Shown here: positions 1-7,345 of the stretch, piece after piece
Layout: each line of letters opens with the position of its first letter
Position numbering within the stretch: position 1 is the stretch's first letter
Assembly: GCA_035701115.1 (NCBI GenBank)
Contig: DASSOA010000091.1
Span: 1-29,427, forward strand
Direction of reading: 5' to 3'
From: DASSKW01 sp035701115
Lineage (GTDB): Bacteria > Pseudomonadota > Gammaproteobacteria > Natronospirales > REEB76
Length of the DNA: 29,427 nucleotides
Notes under the pieces: generated by a model
The model's database searches: none
Told to the model about the DNA's origin: nothing
What the model saw: the letters and a program-made list of their open reading frames with translations, nothing else
Translations under genes and position numbers: made by a program

Positions 1-2
1 GC

Positions 3-206
3 ATCTGGCCGCTCGGTCTGTTTTTCTGGGGCAACGTGTGGACGCTCGCGGCATGGTGCGAAACCCGCGAGGATTACCGCAACTTCCGCGTTGACCGTAT
101 CCAGACCCTCACGTCTCTGGCGCGGCAGTTCGAAGAAACCCGCGACATTTCGCTGGAAGCGCTGTTTGCACGCTATCGCGCGCGGGCGAAGGCAGGATCA
201 GACTGA
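3..206 (+). CDS. WYL-domain (YafY-like) transcriptional regulator, C-terminal fragment
   Basis: The reading frame is open from the window edge to a TGA at 204-206, giving 67 residues of a C-terminus. It reads IWPLGLFFWGNVWTLAAWCE, followed by a segment containing RNFRVDRI. This is the typical end of the WYL domain in YafY-family HTH regulators, where a tryptophan-rich strand precedes an FRxDRI motif. Such proteins are DNA-binding regulators whose WYL domain senses a ligand. The HTH part lies outside the window. The family call rests on the FRVDRI motif and its position; the target is unknown. Confidence 0.75.
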   Translation: MWPLGLFFWGNVWTLAAWCETREDYRNFRVDRIQTLTSLARQFEETRDISLEALFARYRARAKAGSD

Positions 207-345
207 ACGCTTACGCATGGTCCGCGGAGGCAGCGAACCGGAAACCGGTACACCCTGTCACGTGGGACTTGTCCCGCCCGTAAAGCGCGTGTAGGGTTTT
301 GCGCCAATGCCGCACCGGTTCTGCGGCATCACGGAGCAGGTGCCA

Positions 346-2106
346 ATGAACTCCCGATTCTGGCTGACGTTCGTCCTTTCCGCGGCCCTGATTGCCTGCA
401 GTCTGGCATTGCCGTTTTTTCCCATCAGCGCCATCCCTTTCGGCATCAACCTCCATCACGATCAGTTTGAAATCATTCCGAGTCCGCAAGGTATTCCGAT
501 GCCGACGGCGCTGCGGAACGGCGATCTCCTGCGCTTCGATCAGATGACACCCAGAGAGCGCCTGCCATACATGAACGGCCCGGGCAACCCTCCTCCGGGA
601 AGCCCGCTGTCGCTTGCTGTCGAGCGCGACGGAACAATCCTACATGTCTCTGTGCCAGTGGCGGAACTGCCCCGCACGTTCGCAAACCGCATGACCGTGC
701 TGATTCCGGACGCACTTATCTGGCTGCAAACCATACTGGGATTGCTGCTGCTCTGGCGCGGACGACACAAGGCCGCAGCCGGCGTTGCCGTGTGGTGCCT
801 GAGCGGCACGATTGACGGAATAGCAGGCCTGCTGCCGGTACCGATGCCGATGTCCTGCTTTCTGAATGCGGCCGGCAACATACTGGATAATGCCGGCACG
901 CTGGTCGGTCTGTTGCTGGTCGCTGAAGGGCTCGCCCGCAGCGACGCGACCAGCCGCTGGTGGCGCTGGCATCGGCCTGCATTTGGCGCCTTGCTGAGCG
1001 TCTATCTGACAATGGTTCTTAGCATGGACGTTTTCATCGCCCTGACCGGCGCAATCGCCGTGCCGATCCGGTTTCAGCCGATGATCATCGTCGTTCATCT
1101 TGCCGCATTTGCACTGCCGATCCTGATGATGCTGTTTTCCTATCCGCGGGTTGCCGAAGCGAATCGCGCCCGCATCCGCTGGTTTCTTGCCAGCATGCTG
1201 GGCATTGTCGTTGCCTACGTCATGAGCATCTTGCCGCAGCTGGTTCAACATTCACCGCTGACGTTCGCCTTCCTGCAGATGCTTTTCAGTGCCCTCGCCT
1301 TGTCCGGATTCAGCTACGCCGTGCTGCGGCATCAGCTGGTTTCGCTGCGTCTGGTTGTGAACCGCGCACTGGCGTACGGCGTGGTGACATCCCTGGTTGT
1401 GGGCGTGTTTACGGTGTTGACGGCACTGGTGGAACGCAACGCGCTGAGTGAAGGCACCAACCGCCTGCTGGAGCTGCTGGTACCGCTGCTGCTCGGTGTC
1501 ACTCTGCATTCCGTCAAAAAATACGTGGATGAATGGATCAACAAATGGTTTTTCCGCCGGCGTTATCGCGCCGACGCCGCGCTGAATCATTTCGCACGCA
1601 CCTGCGCCTACATAGACAAACCCGAAAACCTGCTGAAACTGACCGCGGATGAACTCTACCGGCACAGTGGCGCGGAATCGGTGGCGATCTACCTGATCAA
1701 TCCGGCGTCTTCCGCCGCACAATCCATCGAATCGCGCGGCGTGCCACTGTCGGCAATCATTGAAACCGACGATCTCGCACTGGTGCGTCTGCGTGCCGGC
1801 GACACCGATGTCAATCTGCATCAACTCGTGACTGCATTCGGCGGCGACGGCTTCGCGTTTCCCATGATGATGCGCAACCGGCTGATCGGCGTCATTGTGT
1901 GCGGCCCACGTCCCGCGGAGCAGTACACGGGCGACGAACGCGGACTTTTCGCGCACGTGGCGCACGAAGTGGGCGTCGCACTGCACACCCTTGAGCTTCA
2001 GGAACAGCAGCGGTTGCTGCACGAACTCGCGACCGGCTCCTCGTCGTCGTTGCAGGATGTGCGTGCGCGTGCGCAGGCGCTGCTGGGAGCGCAGTTGCCA
2101 GTCTGA
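346..2106 (+). CDS. Polytopic membrane protein with extracytoplasmic PDZ-like segment and C-terminal GAF-like domain
   Basis: This is a 586-residue protein. I chose the ATG at 346 over an in-frame ATG at 307 because GGAG lies 9 bases before it and it starts directly with a hydrophobic helix (WLTFVLSAALIACSLALPFF). Residues about 45-115 form a soluble loop with a PDZ-like pattern (LRNGDLL, then VERDG followed by a V-rich strand). About six to eight hydrophobic helices follow to roughly residue 390. After a basic linker (FFRRRYR) the last 180 residues look like a GAF domain. No kinase, GGDEF, EAL or HTH output domain follows, so it resembles the sensory half of a signalling protein. Function is not assigned. 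The ene-reductase gene starts 125 bp downstream on the same strand. Confidence 0.8.
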   Translation: MNSRFWLTFVLSAALIACSLALPFFPISAIPFGINLHHDQFEIIPSPQGIPMPTALRNGDLLRFDQMTPRERLPYMNGPGNPPPGSPLSLAVERDGTILHVSVPVAELPRTFANRMTVLIPDALIWLQTILGLLLLWRGRHKAAAGVAVWCLSGTIDGIAGLLPVPMPMSCFLNAAGNILDNAGTLVGLLLVAEGLARSDATSRWWRWHRPAFGALLSVYLTMVLSMDVFIALTGAIAVPIRFQPMIIVVHLAAFALPILMMLFSYPRVAEANRARIRWFLASMLGIVVAYVMSILPQLVQHSPLTFAFLQMLFSALALSGFSYAVLRHQLVSLRLVVNRALAYGVVTSLVVGVFTVLTALVERNALSEGTNRLLELLVPLLLGVTLHSVKKYVDEWINKWFFRRRYRADAALNHFARTCAYIDKPENLLKLTADELYRHSGAESVAIYLINPASSAAQSIESRGVPLSAIIETDDLALVRLRAGDTDVNLHQLVTAFGGDGFAFPMMMRNRLIGVIVCGPRPAEQYTGDERGLFAHVAHEVGVALHTLELQEQQRLLHELATGSSSSLQDVRARAQALLGAQLPV

Positions 2107-2231
2107 ACCGGGCCGGGTTGCGGCCTGCACGTCCCCACGACGGAAATCGGATCGCAAGCGTATTTCCATCAATCCAAACCTGATCCGCCGGGTTATTTTC
2201 GCCGGTTGCCCTGCTGCAAGGAGTCCTTCGC

Positions 2232-3329
2232 ATGAGCAAACTGTTTTCCCCCGTGAATCTCGGCAAACTCGAACTGCGCAACCGCATCATGGTCGCGCCG
2301 ATGTGCCAGTATTCCGCGGATGACGGCTGCGCCACTGACTGGCACATGATTCATCTCGGTCATCTGGCGCTCTCCGGCGCGGGCGTGATACTCACTGAGG
2401 CGACAGCCGTCGAGCCTGAAGGCCGCATCTCCCCCGACGACCTCGGGCTTTATTCCGACGAGACTGAAACCGCGCTCGCGCGGGTCGTCAAGGCGATCCG
2501 CAACTACTCGGCGATTCGGATCGGTGTGCAGCTGGCACATGCGGGACGCAAGGCCTCCACCCGGGTGCCGTGGGAAGGCGGTGCCCAGATCAAGCCGGAG
2601 GAACCGCGCGGCTGGCAGCCGGTCGCGCCCTCGCCTTTGCCGTTTGCCGACGGCGAAGTGTCCCCACTGGCACTGGACAAACGCGGCCTTGAACGCGTCA
2701 AACAGGCCTTCGCCAGCGCCGCACAACGTGCGCACCGTCTGGGTCTCGATGTGATCGAAGTGCATTCCGCGCACGGCTATCTGCTGCATCAGTTTCTGTC
2801 GCCGCTTTCCAATCAGCGCAGCGACGAATACGGCGGTTCGCTCGACAACCGCATGCGCTTTCCGCTGGAAGTATTCGACGCGGTGCGCGCGGCGGTACCG
2901 CCCGAGATGGCCGTCGGCATCCGCATTTCCGCGACCGACTGGGTGGACGGCGGCTGGGACATCGAACAAAGTGTCGCCTACGCACATGAACTCGACACGC
3001 GAGGCTGTGCCTACATCCACGTCTCCAGCGGCGGCTTGTCGCCGTTGCAGAAGATTCCGGTGCAACCGAACTATCAGGTGCCGTTTGCCGAACGCATCAG
3101 ACGCGAGACCGGCATGCTGACCATCGCCGTGGGTTTGATCACCGAACCGGAACAGGCCGAAGCGATCATCGAATCGGGTCAGGCGGACATGGTCGCACTG
3201 GCCCGCGCCATGCTCTACGACCCCCGCTGGCCGTGGCACGCCGCCGCCAAGCTCGGTGCGCAAGTGGTCGCCCCGAACCAGTATCTGCGTTCGCAGCCGA
3301 GGGAATACAAGACGTTGTTCAAGTCGTGA
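2232..3329 (+). CDS. NADH:flavin oxidoreductase, old yellow enzyme family (YqjM/XenA type)
   Basis: This is a 365-residue FMN-dependent ene-reductase of usual length, which would reduce activated C=C bonds with NAD(P)H in the cytoplasm. An AAGGAG box precedes the ATG. Visible family features are LGKLELRNRIMVAPMCQYSA near the N-terminus, whose Cys is the flavin-modulating cysteine of the YqjM/XenA class; QLAHAGRKAS; the substrate-binding pair HSAHGYLLHQF; and SNQRSDEYGGSLDNRMRF. The C-terminus carries ALARAMLYDPRWPWHAAAKLG. The physiological substrate cannot be told. NamA (YqjM) and XenA are the closest named relatives I recognise, but I give no symbol. Its last 209 bp recur at 4717-4925, beyond two inserted minus-strand genes. 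Confidence 0.93.
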   Translation: MSKLFSPVNLGKLELRNRIMVAPMCQYSADDGCATDWHMIHLGHLALSGAGVILTEATAVEPEGRISPDDLGLYSDETETALARVVKAIRNYSAIRIGVQLAHAGRKASTRVPWEGGAQIKPEEPRGWQPVAPSPLPFADGEVSPLALDKRGLERVKQAFASAAQRAHRLGLDVIEVHSAHGYLLHQFLSPLSNQRSDEYGGSLDNRMRFPLEVFDAVRAAVPPEMAVGIRISATDWVDGGWDIEQSVAYAHELDTRGCAYIHVSSGGLSPLQKIPVQPNYQVPFAERIRRETGMLTIAVGLITEPEQAEAIIESGQADMVALARAMLYDPRWPWHAAAKLGAQVVAPNQYLRSQPREYKTLFKS

Positions 3330-3360
3330 CAACCGCCATCGCGAGGCTTAAACACACGGC

Positions 3361-4077
3361 TCAACTTTCAATGCGCGTCAACTGCCGCAGTCGCCGCATC
3401 AGCTCGGGCAGTCTTTGTTGACTCGCCGAATCCGGAGGCAGATGTCCGGGTAATGCCTGCATGAATTCCTGAGCGGCAAGCAATTCGGCAATCTGTCCAG
3501 CCAGATATTCACGCAATTCATTGTTCACGGTCCGTACTTCCTCAAGAAGCTCCGGCCGACCATTAATCACCGTCAGAATATCCTCAAGGTCATGGCTCGC
3601 CAGATAATCCTGCTTGCCGCGATCAAGGAATGCTTCCAGTTTGGTAGCCACAAACACCGGTGCAGTAATCAGATTCAGCTTCAATCCAGTTGGAATTTTC
3701 ACCTGCACAGCTGTTTCAACTGCGAGCGGATACCACCGATTGGAAAAGCCCAGAATATCCTTCTGGGTCGACATCAAATCCAGCTTGATGCCATCGCGCA
3801 ACCAGCGACAAATTGGCGCATCAGGGGACGTATCGTGCGTAAAGCCACGCGCAGCCACCATACGTTCTAACTCGTGGTATTGGATGGCGGTTGCCACTTG
3901 TGAAACCACGTCGATATCCTGAGTCGCGCGAATCAACTCGGCACGCGGCTCGGTAAGCAAGAGTCCGTTAGCACAGCCTCCGACAAACACCAGCGAATCA
4001 CACAAATCGCCCAGCGCCGCTACTACCGTTCCAAACATCTCCAGGTTCGGATCGTCCCTGAAACCGACTTCAATCAT
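3361..4077 (-). CDS. Nucleotidyltransferase, AbiEii/AbiGii toxin-like
   Basis: This 238-residue protein has the pol-beta-type nucleotidyltransferase signature: G33-G34 in FVGGCANGLLL, the acidic pair D54-I-D56 in TQDIDVV, and the third acidic residue D100 in IKLDLM. Further on, KLEAFLDRGKQDYLASHDLE matches the K...AF..R...D...DLED helix typical of AbiEii/AbiGii proteins. Known family members act as toxins, some by adding nucleotides to tRNA, and serve in phage abortive infection. That activity is inferred here. All catalytic positions look intact. Its ATG overlaps the stop of the winged-helix gene by 4 bp (ATGA), so the pair should be translationally coupled. A housekeeping nucleotidyltransferase role is possible but less likely given the two-gene context. 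Confidence 0.85.
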   Translation of the reverse strand: MIEVGFRDDPNLEMFGTVVAALGDLCDSLVFVGGCANGLLLTEPRAELIRATQDIDVVSQVATAIQYHELERMVAARGFTHDTSPDAPICRWLRDGIKLDLMSTQKDILGFSNRWYPLAVETAVQVKIPTGLKLNLITAPVFVATKLEAFLDRGKQDYLASHDLEDILTVINGRPELLEEVRTVNNELREYLAGQIAELLAAQEFMQALPGHLPPDSASQQRLPELMRRLRQLTRIES

Positions 4078-4643
4078 TTCAAACGTTCCTCCATGAGTTT
4101 TGCCGCCAGCCCTTTTTCCCTCGCCTGTCCGGACCGCAAGGCATCGAACAGCGCAAGCAACTCATAGAATGCGGCGTCTTCCAGTGCAGCCTGCGGAAGC
4201 TTCTCGTACAACGGCAATAATGCTTGGCCTCGCGTCTTACCTTTTGCATAGGGCCAGACTGGTACAGCCTCTGCGGCGGACGTCATCATGTCTTTGAGGG
4301 GGGCCGCGGCATGACCCGTCGCGCAGCCGACCGTTCGCTCTCCACGCACCGGTGGATAAGCGTAGCGCGCTCCGTGCAAAACAAATTCACGAAGCGCCGC
4401 CAACACCGGTTCGGGATGCATGCCAATTTCGACGACGAGGCCCGCAGCACCCAGGCGTTGCACGGCTGCATGGGCCTCGAAACGGGAAAGGTGCATCGCC
4501 CTCCCCAACTCGGCATAGGGCAACCAGTCGCCATTCAGACAAACCAGCTTGAATGCCACAGCCAAGTCCTGGGGTTTCAGGACCCATTGGCGGGTGGACG
4601 CCCGTTTCAAGGCAACCGGACTGTGTAAGACAGCGTGTTTCAT
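4074..4643 (-). CDS. Winged-helix DNA-binding protein, putative antitoxin of the nucleotidyltransferase pair
   Basis: This is a 189-residue protein. The segment from about residue 19 (LKPQDLAVAFKLV) through YAELGRAMHLSRFEAHAAVQ to LGAAGLVVE reads as a helix-turn-helix plus wing. The remainder is alpha-rich and ends in a basic tail. I chose the ATG at 4643; the frame stays open to 5018, but that extension is antisense to the ene-reductase fragment and a repeat. There is no Shine-Dalgarno sequence, and a promoter sits so close that the mRNA would have almost no leader. Its stop overlaps the toxin-like gene by 4 bp. By analogy with AbiEi-AbiEii it would repress its own promoter and counteract the toxin. 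It is not an obvious canonical AbiEi, so the antitoxin role is inference from position. Confidence 0.75.
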   Translation of the reverse strand: MKHAVLHSPVALKRASTRQWVLKPQDLAVAFKLVCLNGDWLPYAELGRAMHLSRFEAHAAVQRLGAAGLVVEIGMHPEPVLAALREFVLHGARYAYPPVRGERTVGCATGHAAAPLKDMMTSAAEAVPVWPYAKGKTRGQALLPLYEKLPQAALEDAAFYELLALFDALRSGQAREKGLAAKLMEERLK

Positions 4644-4682
4644 ATGCTGTATGCATATAGCATATATCTGGATATTTGCCAA
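4642..4682 (-). promoter_or_regulatory. Promoter and 24-bp palindromic operator of the toxin-antitoxin pair
   Basis: Reading the minus strand, TTGGCA (4682-4677), a 17-bp spacer and TATATG (4659-4654) form a good sigma-70 promoter. The predicted start is near 4647, 3-5 bases from the ATG at 4643. The bases 4642-4665 are a palindrome matching its own reverse complement at 22 of 24 positions, with ATGCAT at its centre. The palindrome covers the -10 box, the start site and the first bases of the gene, as expected for autorepression by the encoded winged-helix protein. Confidence 0.6.
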
Positions 4683-4716
4683 CCCTCTCTGACTATTCTC
4701 GCTTGGCCGAGCAGCG

Positions 4717-4925
4717 CCATCGCCGTCGGCTTGATCACCGAACCCGAACAGGCCGAAGCAATCATCGAATCGGGCCAGGCCAACACGGTCGCGCTGGCCC
4801 GCGCCATGCTCTACGACCCGCGCTGGCCGTGGCATGCCGCCGCGACGCTCGGTGCTCAGGTGGTTGCACCGAACCAGTATCTGCGTTCGCAGCCGCGGGA
4901 ATATAAGTCGCTGTTCAAGGGTTGA
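4717..4925 (+). pseudogene. Orphan 3' end of the old-yellow-enzyme gene (duplicate of 3121-3329)
   Basis: These 209 bp align without gaps, at a constant offset of 1596, with the end of the ene-reductase gene including its stop codon. I count 24 differences (about 88% identity), most of them silent; 5 of 69 encoded residues change. No start codon or upstream part of the gene is present, so it cannot make an enzyme. The match stops abruptly at 4717, next to the toxin-antitoxin promoter region. The silent bias implies that both copies were once the ends of working genes. Confidence 0.92.
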
Positions 4926-4970
4926 AGTTTTCACGGCCCAGTCCGCGACCTCGAACCCATTCTTGATCTT

Positions 4971-5055
4971 CGTCATTCCCGCAAAGGCGGGAATCCAGTC
5001 TTGATCCAGCATCTCCACATCATCGCTTTGTCATTCCGGACTTGATCCGGGCCGA
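4971..5055. repeat. Dispersed intergenic palindromic repeat
   Basis: CGTCATTCCCGC, AAAG, GCGGGAATCCAG forms an 8-bp perfect hairpin (4975-4982 with 4987-4994). A second CATTCCGGACTTGATCCGG-like segment follows at 5031-5050. This is the common proteobacterial intergenic repeat that translates as DWIPAFAGMT on the minus strand. It sits in the 287-bp gap between the ene-reductase fragment and the UPF0149 gene; I see nothing else in that gap. Confidence 0.7.
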
Positions 5056-5212
5056 TTGTTGCTCCTGCAATATATGCTCAACACGAACGGTTCGATAATT
5101 TTGAGATCTGTCCAGGAAAACACACGGGCAATGGTCTGCTCTGTCTCGCGGCAAATGCGGTAGGCTACGCAGCAGAAAATTTCGGTTGGCTAATTCAGAG
5201 GACTCTCAATGT

Positions 5213-5959
5213 TCAATGTCGCGTCGCGCCGCAGCAGTGCTTGTATTTCCTGCCGCTTCCGCAAGGGCAGAGTTCGTTGCGCCCGATCTTGACGGAACGT
5301 GCCGGTTCGGGCTTTTCAGCTGAAGCTTTTTCCAATCCAGCCTGATACAAACTCCGGCCAATGTATGCGAATTCCCGCATGGCATCTGGCAGATTTCGCA
5401 AGACGATTTCCGCCATGCGCTCCAGCGACACTTCCTTCTTTTCCCGGGATTCCTTTCGATAGGCTTCAGCCAGGTTGCGGCTTGTGAAAAAGGTCAACAC
5501 CATCAAATTTGTGCCTAGTACCTCGTCGAGGTCCGGCACAGAATAAGCATCCCAGATATTCTTCAGCCAGTCGTAACCCTCCATGAAACCGCGCGCCCAC
5601 TGACTCAACGGTGCATCCGGTTCCAGATTCGCAATAGCCGGAGAACGTACCGTGCACAGCGGCGGCAATTCAGGCTTGCCATCCAACACGCCGTTGTTGG
5701 CATGGTTATAGAGCCCCATGATCAAGGGCAGGATTTCCTGCGCCTCTTCGAGCGTTTCGAAACTCGCTTCCTTGTCGTTGAATATCACCGGTATCCATTC
5801 CGACATCTGCACCATTTCCGGCGAACACGCCACCGCAAACAGAAACCCTGCCAACTCACAGTAGCGCAGAGTGCCTTGCGGACGCTCCGGCGCATTCAGA
5901 AACTGCTCCAATTGCGCTGCCTGCGCGGCCGCAAACGCGGGTGGCTTGTTCATATGCAT
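5213..5959 (-). CDS. UPF0149 (YecA-like) family protein with C-terminal SEC-C zinc motif
   Basis: This is a 248-residue protein. The N-terminal two thirds match the UPF0149/YecA pattern: a helical start (AAQLEQFLNA), LAGFLFAVACSPEMV, and a middle WARGFMEGYDWL segment. The C-terminus is IGRNELCPCGSGRKYKHCCG, the SEC-C metal-binding motif (CxCx8CC) also found at the end of SecA. Such tails bind zinc and are often ribosome- or chaperone-associated; a role in protein quality control is inference. I chose the ATG at 5959 because GGAAGG lies 9 bases upstream; the second Met, two codons on, is also possible. It appears to be transcribed alone. Confidence 0.88.
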   Translation of the reverse strand: MHMNKPPAFAAAQAAQLEQFLNAPERPQGTLRYCELAGFLFAVACSPEMVQMSEWIPVIFNDKEASFETLEEAQEILPLIMGLYNHANNGVLDGKPELPPLCTVRSPAIANLEPDAPLSQWARGFMEGYDWLKNIWDAYSVPDLDEVLGTNLMVLTFFTSRNLAEAYRKESREKKEVSLERMAEIVLRNLPDAMREFAYIGRSLYQAGLEKASAEKPEPARSVKIGRNELCPCGSGRKYKHCCGATRH

Positions 5960-6108
5960 AAACGACGGCCTTCCAGTCTAAAAAGCGCTATTCTGACAGC
6001 GAAAATGGCAGGGCCTGAGAGCAGAGCCCACGCTGATTTTCACTGCATTTCTTATTGACTCAATGCGTTGCGCAGGTCCGGTCCGGCAAAACCCGGGGTC
6101 AAAGCAAT

Positions 6109-6402
6109 TCAACCAGGATAATCCAGTTGACGCTGATGGCGCACAGCGAGTACACGAACCTGGTTAATTTCAGGCAAGAACCGATAAAGCGCGACGTAAC
6201 CGGTTTTGCCGTAGGAAATCACCAACTCGCGAATTTCGCCCTGAACTCGGTGCCCGATCAAAGGATGTTCGGCGAGCGTTTCGACGGCGCTGCGTATCGC
6301 ATTGGCAGATTCACTCGCAGTATCCGGATTCTCATTGCGGAGAAAATCGAAAGCCTGTATCAGACTATCCAGCGCATTAGCCGAATAGACTACCTGCGCC
6401 AC
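6109..6402 (-). CDS. RelE/ParE-family toxin
   Basis: This 97-residue protein has the usual length and layout of the RelE/ParE superfamily: an N-terminal helical hairpin with DSLIQAFDFLRNENPDTA, then HPLIGHRV, IRELVISYGKTGYVALYRF and a last strand with VRVLAVRHQRQLDY. The conserved RELVI, Y.ALYR and VLAVRHQR elements fit ParE-type proteins better than mRNA-cutting RelE. The target (gyrase or ribosome) is not determined. It overlaps the upstream antitoxin gene by 13 bp and is its second operon member, so expression is coupled to the antitoxin. Confidence 0.9.
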   Translation of the reverse strand: MAQVVYSANALDSLIQAFDFLRNENPDTASESANAIRSAVETLAEHPLIGHRVQGEIRELVISYGKTGYVALYRFLPEINQVRVLAVRHQRQLDYPG

Positions 6403-6671
6403 GACTTCGGCTTCCGTGCTCCGGGGTTGCGAGCCAGACGATCAACCCAGTCATGGACATCTTCGGAACGGTAGACAGGCGCACCTTCCTGTACTGCGGC
6501 GTCGCTGACAACTGCTTCCCGCACAAAATCGCGCATGCGTTCTTCGCGAGCCACTTCGCGTTCAAGTGCATCCACCATCAGACTATGCGCCGAACGACCG
6601 CTTTCCTTCGCAAGCCGCGCAATGCGCGCCTTGAGTTTGTCCGGCAGTTTCAAGGTCGTCGCCGTGGTCAT
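6390..6671 (-). CDS. Ribbon-helix-helix (CopG-like) antitoxin
   Basis: This is a 93-residue protein. The N-terminus TATTLKLPDKLKARIARLAK then SGRSAHSLMVDALEREV is a ribbon-helix-helix DNA-binding fold: one strand and two helices. The C-terminal half (about residues 50-93) would wrap the toxin. AGGAGGTG precedes the ATG at 6671. It is the first gene of the pair and overlaps the ParE-like gene. A perfect inverted repeat lies 15 bp upstream and is the likely operator for autorepression by the antitoxin alone or in complex with the toxin. Confidence 0.9.
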   Translation of the reverse strand: MTTATTLKLPDKLKARIARLAKESGRSAHSLMVDALEREVAREERMRDFVREAVVSDAAVQEGAPVYRSEDVHDWVDRLARNPGARKPKSWRR

Positions 6672-6686
6672 TCAGCACCTCCTGTT

Positions 6687-6714
6687 CGCGGGTATTACGA
6701 TGGTAATACCCGCG
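6687..6714 (-). promoter_or_regulatory. Perfect 12-bp inverted-repeat operator of the ParE-type toxin-antitoxin operon
   Basis: CGCGGGTATTAC (6687-6698) and GTAATACCCGCG (6703-6714) are exact reverse complements separated by GATG. The site lies just upstream of the antitoxin's ribosome binding site and contains TATTAC/TAATAC candidate -10 boxes, so a bound ribbon-helix-helix protein would block transcription. I could not place a convincing -35 box. Confidence 0.7.
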
Positions 6715-6754
6715 TCACCTCAGCGCAAGCTGACGCCCCTCGTTCCTCAGGCCG

Positions 6755-7276
6755 TCACGCCGGTGGACGCGGTTTGAATTCCTCGCGGATTCTGGCGGAA
6801 AGCAGCTTCACCAGAATCCAGCTGTAGAGCCCAATGAAGACGACACCCATGACGGCCATGAACGTCATCATGCCCGGCATTATGGCCTGGACATCGGCGG
6901 GCGTGCTGGCGTTGGCCGGGAGGTTGCGCACAGCGAAGGCGCCGAGGGCACCGATCAGGACAGAGAGCGCTGAAGACACGATGCCCAGAATCAGGATAAC
7001 GATGAACGAGATGCGGGCCCAGTTCTTGCGGCGCAGGAGTCCGATGGACGAGAGCAAGACCCATGCCGTGATCAGCCCGAAGACCAGCATGACGCCGCGC
7101 ATGAATGATGCGACCAGGGCCGGGTTCGGCTGATTGGGGCCGGCAGGTATCTGACCGGGGAAAAGCGTGCTGAACGGGATGAACCCGAACAACACGAACT
7201 CGAGCAGTGCGAGCGCCGAGAAAACGATGAAGATCCAGGCGACGACAGTGACGAAAATTGAACGCTGCTGTTCCAT
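6755..7276 (-). CDS. Four-helix membrane protein of unknown function
   Basis: This 173-residue protein has four hydrophobic helices: near residues 8-30, 60-80, 88-112 and 138-160. A proline-rich loop (GQIPAGPNQPNP) lies between the first two and IGLLRRKNWARISFI between the second and third. No catalytic motif is visible. GGGGA precedes the ATG at 7276. The divergent gene at 7346 encodes a related protein with the same NWAR loop. It is an inner-membrane protein of unknown role. Confidence 0.75.
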   Translation of the reverse strand: MEQQRSIFVTVVAWIFIVFSALALLEFVLFGFIPFSTLFPGQIPAGPNQPNPALVASFMRGVMLVFGLITAWVLLSSIGLLRRKNWARISFIVILILGIVSSALSVLIGALGAFAVRNLPANASTPADVQAIMPGMMTFMAVMGVVFIGLYSWILVKLLSARIREEFKPRPPA

Positions 7277-7345
7277 GGCGATCCCCAGTTCTCTTGGTGC
7301 TGATAGTATGGCTTAAATTTTCTGGATTGCCCCTGGAGAAACCGC

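Noticed and set aside
4644..5018. N-terminal extension of the winged-helix gene up to 5018 on the minus strand
   Set aside because: The extra residues are antisense translation of the duplicated ene-reductase end and of the dispersed repeat (DWIPAFAGMT). The same antisense peptide appears opposite 3121-3329, so it reflects the DNA repeat and not a protein.
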